From NCBI GenBank assembly GCA_028284325.1, contig JANQRX010000003.1, positions 248,001 through 312,000 on the forward strand: DNA of 64,000 nucleotides, given 5' to 3'. The position numbers and the translations under genes are program-made. Shown piece by piece: positions 1 to 8,829 of this stretch. Below the pieces are notes generated by a model. It ran no database searches. It was not told the DNA's origin and saw only the letters and a list, made by a program, of their open reading frames with translations. This DNA comes from Bauldia sp. GTDB taxonomy: Bacteria; Pseudomonadota; Alphaproteobacteria; Rhizobiales; Kaistiaceae. Every line of letters begins with the position of its first letter. Position 1 is the stretch's first letter.

Positions 1-171
1 GGACGGGAAAGGCGGTACGGCGGGGGCCGCCCCGGAAAAACCGGTGACGATCGTGTCGCCCGGGAGATAGAGGCCGTCTTGCGCGGCCGCTGATCCGGCC
101 AGGGCCGAGGCCAGAAGGCCCCCGCTCAGATGCAAAAACACGGAAGCTGCGCGCGTCGGTCGGCCGCTCAT
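1..171 (-). CDS. Exported protein, N-terminal fragment (runs off left edge)
   Basis: An ATG at 171 opens a frame that stays open to base 1, giving the first 57 residues of a leftward gene. The N-terminus has a basic stretch (MSGRPTRAAS), a hydrophobic segment of about 20 residues ending SAAA, and then Q-D. This is a clear Sec signal peptide with predicted cleavage near residue 30. The mature part begins DGLYLPGDTIVTGFSG. The protein is therefore periplasmic, secreted or outer-membrane. The visible part matches no family I can name. The ribosome-binding site is weak. The 246 bases between this start and the glutathione transferase stop at 418 hold nothing I can call and probably contain its promoter. 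Confidence 0.6.
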   Translation of the reverse strand, partial: MSGRPTRAASVFLHLSGGLLASALAGSAAAQDGLYLPGDTIVTGFSGAAPAVPPFPS

Positions 172-417
172 CGTCGTATCCCGTTTTGGAGCAAGTGTCC
201 GCCGACACTCCGCACACGACCGGCGGCTCACGACTTCACCACTCTATCACAGCGGCGTGAGAATGGCAGTGTCCCCGGTAACGAGGTTGATGGCGGGTGA
301 AGGCACGGGACGCTTTGGCGGCAGCATCCCGATGGCAGGGTTGATCAGCCGCTCGCAGCGGCTTCGGTATCTGTGATGGTCGTTCGCCTCCGTCGGCGAG
401 CAGACACAGGGCAGACG

Positions 418-1218
418 TTAGCCCACCAGCCCCAGCTCTGCGTCGGATGCCGTCCCGGCGTACTTGTCGCGGGGCGGCCACGGCCGGTCTTGCCATTTCG
501 GGTCGAACGCGAAGCTCGAGACCTTCCGCCCGTCGACCAAGGCCCCGTTGCCGGCGCCGAGGGCGTAATCGTAGTAGAGCTTGACGATCTCTTCCTCGCT
601 CACCTGCCCCGTTGCCGGATGCGCCATACAGGCTTTCTGCCAAGCTCCGACCCGCTGATACCCGTCTTCGTCAGGCAGCTCGAAGTCCTCGTAGTAGGTC
701 AAGAACCAGAACCGCTTGAACATCGGGGTGAAGACGGCCTCGGCCAGTCCGAAATCATCGAACAGGTAAGGCCCGACCGGACTGTGTTCCGTCAGAAAGC
801 CGTCGATATCGCGATAGAGGCGCAACAGCTTGTCGCGATGCTCCTGCCTGCGCTCCGGATCCTGGTTCAGGACAAAGAGGTAGCCGGCCGTCGTGAACGG
901 CCCCTCAGGGGCGATCAGCATCGACTCGACGGCATGCTCCCGCGGGTCGGTGCGGCGAAGCGGGCCGCCCTCCAGCACCTCGTCGAGATAGCGCAGGATC
1001 ACCAGGCTTTCCTTGAGGATGGTGCCGTCCGACGCCTCCAGGACCGGCAGCGCCGTGGTTCCCCGGGTCTTGGCCAGCAGCGCCGGATCGCGAGGCTTGG
1101 TGATATCGACCACGCGGAAGTCGACCGCGTGCTCCTGGCCGCGAAGGGCAAGGAGAATTTCCAGCCTTTGCGAGAAGGGACACACCGGAATGTGATGGAC
1201 GACGAGGCGGTCGGACAT
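418..1218 (-). CDS. Glutathione S-transferase family protein
   Basis: The product is about 266 residues. The first ~80 residues form a thioredoxin-fold GST domain. A CPFS motif lies at residues 13-16, where the catalytic Cys or Ser sits in omega, beta and Grx2-like GSTs. A TALPVL segment supplies the cis-proline (Pro58) and Glu70-Ser71 the glutathione gamma-glutamyl contact. The rest is helical, as in GST C-terminal domains. It is somewhat longer than typical 200-230 residue bacterial GSTs. I chose the ATG at 1218 because the fold begins directly there; an in-frame TTG at 1239 would add seven residues. The family conjugates or reduces electrophiles with glutathione; the substrate cannot be inferred. 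It is the next gene downstream of tRNA-Glu. Confidence 0.8.
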   Translation of the reverse strand: MSDRLVVHHIPVCPFSQRLEILLALRGQEHAVDFRVVDITKPRDPALLAKTRGTTALPVLEASDGTILKESLVILRYLDEVLEGGPLRRTDPREHAVESMLIAPEGPFTTAGYLFVLNQDPERRQEHRDKLLRLYRDIDGFLTEHSPVGPYLFDDFGLAEAVFTPMFKRFWFLTYYEDFELPDEDGYQRVGAWQKACMAHPATGQVSEEEIVKLYYDYALGAGNGALVDGRKVSSFAFDPKWQDRPWPPRDKYAGTASDAELGLVG

Positions 1219-1282
1219 GACGGGTCTACGTCGCACCAAGCCGTGCGACGGCGCCGTATTCGATCGTCGGGCTTTCCATGAT

Positions 1283-1358
1283 TGGTACTCCCTAGGGGAC
1301 TCGAACCCCTGTTTTCGCCGTGAGAGGGCGACGTCCTAGACCGCTAGACGAAGGGAGC
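1283..1358 (-). tRNA. tRNA-Glu (anticodon CTC)
   Basis: The minus strand folds as a complete cloverleaf of 76 nt. The acceptor stem pairs GCTCCCT with AGGGAGT. The anticodon stem CGCC/GGCG encloses the loop CTCTCAC, with CTC at positions 34-36. The T-arm carries GGTTCGAGTCC, and the 3' CCA is encoded. Anticodon CTC reads the glutamate codon GAG. It lies between the GST gene and the DUF6476-like gene, both also leftward. Confidence 0.95.
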
Positions 1359-1441
1359 AAGCGGGCCGCTGCCCACGGATATAGCGATCCGGCCGCGGCC
1401 TTGGCAAGTGGCGCCGCGCAGGCGACGCCGCCGCGGCGGTC

Positions 1442-1813
1442 CTACTCGGTGACGTCCAGTCGGCCGACGACGTTGAGCGTTCCGGTGTCGACGACGAGGA
1501 CCACGTCGCGACCCTCGTCGTCATAGGCGAGGTACAGACGTCCACCCTCCGCGGTCACCGAGACAAGGCGCGCCGTTGCCGACAGGCCGTGATCGCTCCG
1601 CGACAGGGTCGGCACACTGTCGCCGGGGGCCAGCGGCGGCGCGCTGGTGTCCAGCGTAACGATCCGGTAGAGGATCGCACCGAAGACAGCGAAGATGCCG
1701 ACGCCGAGCGTCAGGCCGGCGATCAGCATCAGGCGCCTCAGCCGCGCCTGGACGCGTTCCAGGGTCGGATCGAGCGGGGCGTCGTCGTCCTGATGGTCGG
1801 GAAGCTGCGTCAT
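1442..1813 (-). CDS. Small single-pass membrane protein (DUF6476-like)
   Basis: A 123-residue protein. It has an acidic cytoplasmic N-terminus (about residues 1-30), one transmembrane helix (about 30-52), and a C-terminal part of about 70 residues rich in short beta-like segments. The C-terminal part contains the pattern RLYLAYDDEGRDVVLVVD. Alphaproteobacteria commonly carry a small protein of this shape next to an RluA/RluD pseudouridine synthase, annotated as DUF6476; this assignment is from memory of context and shape. Its ATG (1813-1811) shares the CATG tetranucleotide with the rluD start, so the two genes are divergent with no spacer. Each promoter must therefore lie inside the other gene. 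Function is unknown. Confidence 0.7.
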   Translation of the reverse strand: MTQLPDHQDDDAPLDPTLERVQARLRRLMLIAGLTLGVGIFAVFGAILYRIVTLDTSAPPLAPGDSVPTLSRSDHGLSATARLVSVTAEGGRLYLAYDDEGRDVVLVVDTGTLNVVGRLDVTE

Positions 1814-2822
1814 GGCAGGCGTCGATGAGCCTCGGATGGAGAAGCGCTCGGTCACGGTTCCGAGCGCCGCCGATGGTGCGCGTCTCGACGCGTTCCTGGC
1901 CGGCGCCCTGCCCGATCTGTCGCGTAACCGCCTGAAAAACCTGATCCTCGGCGGACATGTCGCGATCGGGCGCGCGACGATAGTGGAGCCCCGCCGGCCG
2001 GTCAAACCCGACGACGAGATCGTCGTGACCGTGCCGGCGCCGATGCCCGCGACCCCCGCACCGCAGGACCTGCCGCTCAGCATCGTCCATGAGGACGACA
2101 CCCTGATCGTCGTCGACAAGCCCGCCAGCATGGTGGTTCATCCCGGCGGCGGCAATCCCGACGGCACGCTGGTCAATGCCCTCATCGCCCATTGCGGCGA
2201 CTCGCTGTCGGGCATCGGCGGCGTGGCCCGCCCTGGCATCGTCCATCGCCTCGACAAGGACACCACCGGCCTGTTGGTGGCGGCCAAGACCGATCGCGCC
2301 CACCAGGCGCTCTCGGCCCAGTTCGCCGACCATGGCCGGACCGGCGGCCTCGAACGCGGCTACCAGGCGATCGTGTGGGGCGCGCCGGAGCGGTCGCGCG
2401 GTAAGGTCGATGCTCCGCTGGGCCGCGCCCGCCACAACCGCGAGAAGATCGAGATCCGTGCCGACGGCCGCCACGCGGTCACCCACTACCGGATCGAGGA
2501 CGTCTATGGTCGCGACGGGGAGGAGCCGCTCGCAGCGCGTCTCGCCTGCCGGCTGGAGACCGGGCGGACCCACCAGATTCGCGTCCATCTGGCCTCGATC
2601 GGCCATCCCCTGATCGGCGACCGGGCTTACGGCGCCGGCTTTGCGACCAAGGCGAATCGATTGCCGGACCAAGTGGCAGCAACGGTGACGACCTTCCCGC
2701 GCCATGCGCTGCACGCATGGCTTCTTGGCTTCACTCACCCCGATTCGGGTGAACACATGCGCTTCGAAAGCCCGTTTCCCGAAGATTTTCAGAGGCTTAT
2801 TGCTGCACTGCACGATCTGTAA
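1812..2822 (+). CDS. rluD: RluA/RluD-family pseudouridine synthase
   Basis: The 336-residue product converts uridines of RNA to pseudouridine; RluD itself modifies helix 69 of 23S rRNA. An S4 RNA-binding domain covers about residues 20-75 (SRNRLKNLI). The catalytic domain follows, with the signature HRLDKDTTG at 145-153 and the catalytic aspartate at 148. The later RTHQIRVHL motif is also typical. Length and the S4 domain favour RluD over the shorter RluA or RluC types. The ATG at 1812 has GGGAAG seven bases upstream; ATG 1836 (MEKRSVTV) is a plausible shorter start. The start overlaps that of the divergent small membrane protein. rpoH follows 142 bases downstream. Confidence 0.9.
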   Translation: MAGVDEPRMEKRSVTVPSAADGARLDAFLAGALPDLSRNRLKNLILGGHVAIGRATIVEPRRPVKPDDEIVVTVPAPMPATPAPQDLPLSIVHEDDTLIVVDKPASMVVHPGGGNPDGTLVNALIAHCGDSLSGIGGVARPGIVHRLDKDTTGLLVAAKTDRAHQALSAQFADHGRTGGLERGYQAIVWGAPERSRGKVDAPLGRARHNREKIEIRADGRHAVTHYRIEDVYGRDGEEPLAARLACRLETGRTHQIRVHLASIGHPLIGDRAYGAGFATKANRLPDQVAATVTTFPRHALHAWLLGFTHPDSGEHMRFESPFPEDFQRLIAALHDL

Positions 2823-2964
2823 AGATATCGTGACGCACGGTCGGCCGTGACGGTCGTGTTTTGGACGGATTCGTACCTATATTGAGCGTCGCGGTTCGCG
2901 CTTCGGGCGACCGCAAGGACTTGCCGGGCTTGGCCGGGGGTCCAGAGACAAGAGGGCGCCATTT

Positions 2965-3876
2965 ATGGCCCAGACGTTACCCGCCGTTGCGTCCGGTGAA
3001 GCCGGTCTTTCGCACTATCTGGCGGAAATCAAGAAATTTCCCATGCTCAAGCCGGATGAAGAGTACATGCTCGCCAAACGGTACACCGAGCATGACGACC
3101 GCGATGCGGCCCATCGGCTCGTCACCAGCCATCTGCGGCTGGTGGCCAAGATCGCGATGGGCTATCGCGGCTATGGTTTGCCGATCGGCGAAGTGATCTC
3201 CGAGGGCAATGTCGGCCTGATGCAGGCGGTCAAGCGATTCGACCCCGAAAAGGGCTTCCGTCTCGCGACCTACGCCATGTGGTGGATCCGCGCTTCGATC
3301 CAGGAGTACATCCTGCGCTCGTGGAGCCTGGTGAAGATGGGCACCACCGCCAACCAGAAGCGCCTGTTCTTCAACCTGCGCAAGGTCAAGGGCCAGATCG
3401 ACGCGCTCGAGGAAGGCGACCTGCGTCCTGATCAGGTCAAGACCATCTCCGACCGTCTCGGTGTGTCCGAGGCCGAGGTCGTGTCCATGAACCGCCGCCT
3501 CGGGGGCGACAGTTCGCTCAACGCACCGCTCCGCGCCGATGGCGAGGCCGGCGGCGAATGGCAGGACTGGCTCGTGGACGAGGGCCCGGACCAGGAAGAG
3601 ATCCTGGCGACGTCGGAGGAGCGCGACAACCGGCATCGGCTGCTGGTCGACGCCATGGACGTGCTGAACGATCGCGAGCGTCGCATCTTCGAGGCCCGGC
3701 GGCTGTCGGAGGACCCGATCACCCTTGAGGAGCTCTCCGGCGAGTTCGGCGTCTCCCGTGAGCGCGTTCGCCAGATCGAGGTGCGCGCCTTCGAGAAGGT
3801 GCAGAAGGCGGTGCAATCGGCGGCCCGCGAACTGGAACGGCCGGCCGGGAAGCCGGCGCTTGAAGCGCCGGCCTAG
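2965..3876 (+). CDS. rpoH: RNA polymerase sigma-32 (heat-shock sigma factor)
   Basis: A 303-residue alternative sigma factor of the sigma-70 family. Regions 1.2 and 2 cover about residues 15-125, with the core-binding and -10 recognition segments (GNVGLMQAVKRFDPEKGF, ATYAMWWIR). The RpoH box QKRLFFNLR at 131-139 is diagnostic for heat-shock sigma factors. Region 4 with its helix-turn-helix (LEELSGEFGVSRERVRQIE) lies near residues 250-275. It directs transcription of chaperone and protease genes. ftsH, whose E. coli homologue degrades sigma-32, is about 17 kb away in this window. Many alphaproteobacteria have two RpoH paralogues; only this one is visible. It is convergent with the LysR gene, seven bases apart. 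Confidence 0.95.
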   Translation: MAQTLPAVASGEAGLSHYLAEIKKFPMLKPDEEYMLAKRYTEHDDRDAAHRLVTSHLRLVAKIAMGYRGYGLPIGEVISEGNVGLMQAVKRFDPEKGFRLATYAMWWIRASIQEYILRSWSLVKMGTTANQKRLFFNLRKVKGQIDALEEGDLRPDQVKTISDRLGVSEAEVVSMNRRLGGDSSLNAPLRADGEAGGEWQDWLVDEGPDQEEILATSEERDNRHRLLVDAMDVLNDRERRIFEARRLSEDPITLEELSGEFGVSRERVRQIEVRAFEKVQKAVQSAARELERPAGKPALEAPA

Positions 3877-3883
3877 AGTCACG

Positions 3884-4801
3884 CTAACTGCGCCCGGCCG
3901 CCGGCACGGGAAACTCCAGCAGCCCCTCGGTCATCACGAAGTCGACGAAGGCGCGCACCGCCGCCGGTTGGTGCCGATTGCTGGGGTAGACGACATAAAG
4001 TCCGCCCGACGCCGTTTCCCAGTCGGGCAGTACCCGCTCCAGCCTGCCGGCATCCAGATCGGCGGCCGCGACCGCGTCTGGCAGAAACGCAATGCCGATC
4101 CCGGCCCGCGCTGCCCGGAGCGCGAAGGTGACCGAGTTCGCCGCCAGACGGCCCTGAACCTGCACACGGCCCACACCGTCCGGTCCATCCAGCACCCAGA
4201 TGGCATTGGTGAGCGACCGCCCGTGGATGACGGCGTCGTGCCCTTCGAGATCGGCAAGCAAACGGGGACGACCGACGCGATCGAGATAGCCCGGCGAAGC
4301 GCACAGGATTCGACGGCCCGGCGCGACCTTGCGTGCAATCAGGCTTGAGTCCTCAAGTTCACCGCCACGAAACGCCACGTCGATCTGCTCCGCGATCAGA
4401 TCAAGGCGATCGTCCGTCAACACGAACTCCAGCCGGATATCCGGATAACGTTCGAGGAAGGCCGCCGCGGCCTCCGCCAGAAAGCTGTCCTCGGCCGGCA
4501 ACGACACCCGGACCGTGCCGCCGGGCGCATCCTGATCGCCGCGCGCGGCACGGTTGGCGCCGTCGATCGCCGCCAGGCCGCCGAGCGAGGCGTCGTAATA
4601 GCGGCGTCCCGGATCGGTCAGGCTCAGGGCCCGAGTGGTCCGGTTCAGCAGACGAACGCCCAGGGCCGCCTCGAGCGCCGCCACCCGCCGGCTCACCGTC
4701 GCCTTGGGCAGCTCCAGCTTCGCCGCCGCTGCGGTGAAGCTGCCGGCCCGCACCACCTCCACAAAGACGGCCACATGGTTCAGGTCGATATTGTTGCTCA
4801 T
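3884..4801 (-). CDS. LysR-family transcriptional regulator
   Basis: A 305-residue regulator. Residues about 5-64 form the winged helix-turn-helix (LNHVAVFVEVVRAGSFTAAA, then TVSRRVAALE). Residues 90-300 form the two-lobed effector-binding domain. It belongs to the common aromatic/quinone-response type of LysR proteins related to DsdC and YhjC. The ATG at 4801 is chosen because the DNA-binding domain begins right after it; the upstream extension is antisense to the neighbouring gene. It is divergent from the NmrA-type oxidoreductase with an 87-base shared region holding an AT-rich dyad. That arrangement is typical for a LysR protein controlling its neighbour; the inducer is unknown. Confidence 0.9.
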   Translation of the reverse strand: MSNNIDLNHVAVFVEVVRAGSFTAAAAKLELPKATVSRRVAALEAALGVRLLNRTTRALSLTDPGRRYYDASLGGLAAIDGANRAARGDQDAPGGTVRVSLPAEDSFLAEAAAAFLERYPDIRLEFVLTDDRLDLIAEQIDVAFRGGELEDSSLIARKVAPGRRILCASPGYLDRVGRPRLLADLEGHDAVIHGRSLTNAIWVLDGPDGVGRVQVQGRLAANSVTFALRAARAGIGIAFLPDAVAAADLDAGRLERVLPDWETASGGLYVVYPSNRHQPAAVRAFVDFVMTEGLLEFPVPAAGRS

Positions 4802-4810
4802 TTCGAAACA

Positions 4811-4826
4811 ATATATCTCGATATAT
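4811..4826. promoter_or_regulatory. AT-rich dyad, candidate LysR operator
   Basis: Bases 4811-4826 read ATATATC-TC-GATATAT, a perfect 7-bp inverted repeat. It lies in the only markedly AT-rich patch of the divergent LysR/NmrA interval, 10 bases upstream of the LysR start. The flanking GTCC and CGAAAC do not extend the dyad. Its location fits autoregulation plus control of the NmrA-type gene; no binding evidence exists. Confidence 0.4.
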
Positions 4827-4888
4827 GTCCCTAACGGAGCAATAGCCCGGTGGCTACATGCTGTCCACCAACGATTTGGAGTGGACCC

Positions 4889-5764
4889 ATGACCGATCAA
4901 CTCACTGTTCTCGTGACCGGCGCCACCGGCCAGCAGGGCGGCGCCGTCGCCGACCATCTGCTGAAAGCCGGCCACACGGTACGTTTCCTCACCCGCAATC
5001 CCGACGGCGATGCCGCAGGCGCGCTCGCAAGCCGTGGCGCCCAGGCCTTCGCCGGCGATTTTGACCACCCTGAGTCCCTGAAGGCCGCCGCGGACGGCGC
5101 CGATACCGCCTATCTGATGGGCACCCCGTTCGAGGCCGGCACCGAGGCCGAAACCGAACATGGACGAACCGCCATCGACGCCTTCAGGGCCGCCGGCGTC
5201 GGCCACGTGGTTTACTCGTCTGTCGGCTCGGCCGACCGCGCCACCGGCATTCCCCATTTCGAGAGCAAGTTCGCCGTCGAGCAGTACCTCGTCGAGGCCG
5301 GCATCCCGTATTCCATCAGCGGCCCGGTCTTCTTTGCCGACAACTTTCTGTCGCCGTGGATGCTGCCGTCGATCCAGGCGGGCAATCTGGCCATGGCCTT
5401 GCCGGCCGACCGCAAGCTTCAACTCGTGACCCTGGCCGATATCGGCGAGTTCGGCGCCGAACTGATCGAGCGCCGCGAAGCGGTTTTCGGGAAGCGCTAC
5501 GACATCGCCGGCGACGAGCTGACCGGCGCCGAGATGGCGGACGTGCTTGCGAAGGCGAGCGGCCGCAACATCGCCTATGTCGAGCTGCCGATCGACGCCG
5601 TGCGCCAGCAGTCCGAGGACATGGCGCTCATGTTTCAGTGGTTCGAGCGCGCCGGCTACAGCGCCGATATCGCGGCGCTCAAACGCGACTTCCCGCAGGT
5701 CGGCTGGCAGACGCTGGAAACCTGGGCGTCACAACGGACGTGGCAATCCGCGGCCGCCGCCTAA
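4889..5764 (+). CDS. NmrA/SDR-type NAD(P)-binding protein
   Basis: The 291-residue product has an N-terminal Rossmann fold with the glycine-rich motif TGATGQQG at residues 10-17 and a following FLTRNPDGD segment typical of NAD(P)H binding. Residues 70-290 follow the NmrA-like family layout (YSSVGSADRATG, HFESKFAVEQYL, GPVFFADNF). Family members include redox sensors and NAD(P)H:quinone-type oxidoreductases. The usual SDR catalytic YxxxK is not obvious, so catalysis is uncertain. The ATG at 4889 is preceded by GGAGTGG. It is divergent from a LysR gene that probably regulates it. Confidence 0.8.
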   Translation: MTDQLTVLVTGATGQQGGAVADHLLKAGHTVRFLTRNPDGDAAGALASRGAQAFAGDFDHPESLKAAADGADTAYLMGTPFEAGTEAETEHGRTAIDAFRAAGVGHVVYSSVGSADRATGIPHFESKFAVEQYLVEAGIPYSISGPVFFADNFLSPWMLPSIQAGNLAMALPADRKLQLVTLADIGEFGAELIERREAVFGKRYDIAGDELTGAEMADVLAKASGRNIAYVELPIDAVRQQSEDMALMFQWFERAGYSADIAALKRDFPQVGWQTLETWASQRTWQSAAAA

Positions 5765-5787
5765 CTCAGCGTGGATGAACGAGCCTC

Positions 5788-5809
5788 GGGGCGCCGCACG
5801 CGGCGTCCC
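5788..5809. terminator. Hairpin between convergent genes
   Basis: A nearly perfect inverted repeat (GGGGCGCCGC/GCGGCGTCCC, one G-T pairing, two bases between arms) lies in the 52-base gap between the converging NmrA-type gene and the membrane protein ending at 5817. There is no T-tract on either side, so it may only protect 3' ends or end transcription weakly. Confidence 0.3.
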
Positions 5810-5816
5810 GCATCTC

Positions 5817-7379
5817 CTAGCCGCCCCAGCCGGCGATCGCCTGCTCGACCACCCGTTGGCCGGGCGTGCCCTTCTCGAAGGTCAGGATGGCGCGCTGCCC
5901 GCTTTCGTAGACCAGCGGCAGGTCCAGCCAGTTGCGCTCGCGCAGGAGCCCCTGATTGAACGCCACGTCGCTTGGTGTGGCAGAGAGGGCAATCCAGAAG
6001 AGGCCGTCGGCAACCTTGGCCGCGGCGCCGACCAGGGGCTGCCCCCGCCCCTCCTCCGTCGCCTTCAGCACCAGCCGCGGCACCTGCGAGATGCGCAGGA
6101 TCGAACCCTGCGACACGACTTCGACGAGATGGCTCGCCGGTAACGTCTCGTCGGTGTTTTCGCGAATGGACAAACGGATATCAAGGTTGCGGTCCGGAAC
6201 GGCGAGCTCGGCGATGATCTCGGGCCCGTTCGCGCCCGCCGCCTGGAAGCTCCACGTCACCACCGCATCGATCGCAACGACGCCGGCGGCCTGGGCGTTG
6301 GGATCGACGGGCTCCTCGTAAAGCGTCGCCTGCTGCGCCACCAGCGCGTTGAGATCGCCGCCATCGGCCGTCGTGGTCGGCACATCGTCCGGCTGCGGTC
6401 CGACGATCCTGACACCCGATTCGTCGGTGAGCCGGTCGTCGGCCTTGGGCGGCTCCGAGAATCCGCCAGCTTCCGGCTGGAACGTGCCGCCGGCATCCTG
6501 ACTCTGGGTCGACTGGGTCAATGATTCGATCAGACTGAGGACCATGTCCCGCTGCGACCACACCAGCGCGCCAAGCCCTCCAATCACCGCCAGGAGAAAG
6601 ATGGTCAGCAGGATCGCCGGTAGTCGCGACCGCCGCTGCGGCCGCCGCGCCAGCTCCGCGTCATAGTCGTCCGCCTCGTCACGCCGGCGGCGCCCGCGCC
6701 GCCCCGAGGCCCGGGCCTCGACGTAGGGATCGGGCGCAACACCCGGAGCGGCGCGGCCGCCCGAATCCCAGTCGAACGCGAATTCCACGTTGGCGCTCTC
6801 CGCCGGCGCGCGATACCGGTCATCAGGTTGCGGCGGCGGCGCACCCGCCGCCATGCGCTCGTCGGAACGCGCCACGTAGCGTGCTCCGCCCGCGTCGGGT
6901 GACGGAGCGGGCGGCTGGTAGGGCTCCGGCTCCGGTTCCGGCGGCGGAAACGGATCAGCCGGCGCGGGCCCGCCGGCCGCTGCGTCCTGATCAGGCCACG
7001 CGTGCGACGGATACGGATCGGCCGGGGCGTCGCCGGCGGGGTGCGGCCCGGTTTGCGCCTGCTCGACCGCGCGACGGAAGACATCGCGCGGTGATTCGTC
7101 ACCGGGGACGGGAGCTTCCGCCGCCGGGGGCGGCTGGTGCCTCGGCGCCGGCGGCGAGGCCGACATCGCGGCCGTCGACGCCTCGCGTTCAACCCGGCGG
7201 ATCGCTTCTTCAAGCTCGAGCCGCTGACGCGAGATTTCCGCCGTCGGCAGGGGCGGATTGATGGCCTTGAGCTGGCCGATGAGCGCGTTTCGCGCCTTGT
7301 CGTAGACCTTGCGCCTCGACTCCGCCGATTCGGTCAGCCCGGCGACTGCCTTGCTCAGGACCGCGTAGTATTCCGCCAT
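5817..7379 (-). CDS. Uncharacterised proline-rich single-pass membrane protein
   Basis: A 520-residue protein. Residues 1-70 are helical and charged with a likely coiled coil (ISRQRLELEEAIRRVERE). The start MAEYYAVLSKAVAGL resembles a conserved alphaproteobacterial family without a named function. Residues 70-230 are low-complexity, rich in Pro, Ala and acidic residues. One transmembrane helix at about 253-275 follows an Arg-rich stretch, so the N-terminus should be cytoplasmic. The C-terminal ~240 residues are predicted periplasmic and folded (SIRENTDETLPASHLVEVV, ending QAIAGWGG). The domain layout suggests an envelope scaffold or signalling protein. It lies just downstream of purA on the same strand. 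Confidence 0.75.
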   Translation of the reverse strand: MAEYYAVLSKAVAGLTESAESRRKVYDKARNALIGQLKAINPPLPTAEISRQRLELEEAIRRVEREASTAAMSASPPAPRHQPPPAAEAPVPGDESPRDVFRRAVEQAQTGPHPAGDAPADPYPSHAWPDQDAAAGGPAPADPFPPPEPEPEPYQPPAPSPDAGGARYVARSDERMAAGAPPPQPDDRYRAPAESANVEFAFDWDSGGRAAPGVAPDPYVEARASGRRGRRRRDEADDYDAELARRPQRRSRLPAILLTIFLLAVIGGLGALVWSQRDMVLSLIESLTQSTQSQDAGGTFQPEAGGFSEPPKADDRLTDESGVRIVGPQPDDVPTTTADGGDLNALVAQQATLYEEPVDPNAQAAGVVAIDAVVTWSFQAAGANGPEIIAELAVPDRNLDIRLSIRENTDETLPASHLVEVVSQGSILRISQVPRLVLKATEEGRGQPLVGAAAKVADGLFWIALSATPSDVAFNQGLLRERNWLDLPLVYESGQRAILTFEKGTPGQRVVEQAIAGWGG

Positions 7380-7412
7380 TTCCGTCTGCCGACTCCTTGC
7401 TAGCGACAGGGA

Positions 7413-8705
7413 TTACCCATGAAAGGGATCATGCACAAGAATTGTGTCGTCCCGCTCGGGGCTGGTCGACAGGAGAGCGACCGGGGCGCCGATCAATTCC
7501 TCGACATGACGGACATATTTGACCGCCTGCGCGGGCAAATCGTTCCAGGTCCGGGCGCCGGCGGTAGAATCGCGCCAGCCCTTCATCTCCTCATAGATCG
7601 GTTCAACCCGCGCCTGCGCCCCCTCCGACGCCGGGAAGTAATCGATCTCCTGCCCGTCCAGACGATAACGCACGGCGATCCTGATCGTCTCCAGACCGTC
7701 GAGAACGTCAAGCTTGGTGAGCGCGATCCCATCGATGCCGGAGGTTTTGATCGTCTGCCGCACCAGCACCGCGTCGAACCAGCCGCAGCGGCGCTTGCGG
7801 CCCGTCACGGTGCCGAACTCCTTGCCGCGGGTCCCGAGGTAGTTGCCGATCTCGCCGGTGTCTTCGGTCGGGAACGGCCCCTCGCCGACCCGCGTGGTGT
7901 AGGCCTTGGTGATCCCGAGACCATAGTCCAGTGCGCCCGGTCCGACGCCCGATCCGCTGGCCGCCTGCCCGGCCACCGTGTTGGACGAGGTCACATACGG
8001 ATAGGTGCCGTGGTCCACGTCAAGCAGCGCACCCTGCGCCCCCTCGAACAGGATCAGCTTGCCGTCGCGGCGAGCACCGTCGAGCAGCCGCCAGACGGTG
8101 TCGGCGAACGGCAGCACCCGCGGTGCCACCGCATAGAGCTCGCTGAGCACCTGGTCACGCTCGATCTCGCCTTGTCCGAGGCCCCGTCGCAACGCGTTGT
8201 GATGCGCCAACAGCCGGTCCACCTTGGCGGGCAGCGTATCCGGATTGGCCAGGTCCATCAGCCGGATCGCACGGCGGCCGACCTTGTCTTCATAGGCCGG
8301 CCCGATGCCGCGCTTGGTCGTGCCGAGTCGCGTACCGGCGTTCGACGTCTCTCGCGTCACGTCCAGTTCGCGGTGCAGCGACAGGATCAGCGGTGCATTC
8401 TCGGCCACCCGCAGGTTGTCGCGTGTGACTTCGACCCCCTGCCCGCGCAAATTCTCGATCTCGTCGGCAAGCGCGACCGGGTCCACGACGACGCCGTTAC
8501 CGATCACCGACATCTTGCCCGGCCGCACGACGCCGGAGGGCAACAAGCTGAGCTTGTAGCTGACGCCGTCGATCACCAGCGTGTGGCCGGCGTTGTGACC
8601 GCCCTGAAAGCGCACCACGATATCGGCGCGTTCCGACAGCCAGTCGACGATCTTTCCCTTGCCCTCGTCGCCCCACTGGGAACCGACGACCACCACGTTC
8701 GCCAT
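7413..8705 (-). CDS. purA: Adenylosuccinate synthetase
   Basis: A 430-residue enzyme that joins IMP and aspartate using GTP to form adenylosuccinate, the first committed step to AMP. The N-terminal GDEGKGK loop at 12-18 contains catalytic Asp13, and GHNAGHT at 36-42 contains catalytic His41. IMP-binding segments ([33 protein letters not shown]) and the C-terminal GTP-binding part are all present. Length is normal for the family. It stands alone here, 33 bases upstream of the uncharacterised membrane protein. Confidence 0.97.
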   Translation of the reverse strand: MANVVVVGSQWGDEGKGKIVDWLSERADIVVRFQGGHNAGHTLVIDGVSYKLSLLPSGVVRPGKMSVIGNGVVVDPVALADEIENLRGQGVEVTRDNLRVAENAPLILSLHRELDVTRETSNAGTRLGTTKRGIGPAYEDKVGRRAIRLMDLANPDTLPAKVDRLLAHHNALRRGLGQGEIERDQVLSELYAVAPRVLPFADTVWRLLDGARRDGKLILFEGAQGALLDVDHGTYPYVTSSNTVAGQAASGSGVGPGALDYGLGITKAYTTRVGEGPFPTEDTGEIGNYLGTRGKEFGTVTGRKRRCGWFDAVLVRQTIKTSGIDGIALTKLDVLDGLETIRIAVRYRLDGQEIDYFPASEGAQARVEPIYEEMKGWRDSTAGARTWNDLPAQAVKYVRHVEELIGAPVALLSTSPERDDTILVHDPFHG

Positions 8706-8829
8706 TTATGTGCAATCAACCTCAGGAACCTGCGATGGGCGCAGGGCTACATGAAACGCGCGCGGACTATAACGGTATCGTCGCGCGCGTGCGAGCTACC
8801 AACGGTCAGCGCCAAAGGGTTGGTTTGGC

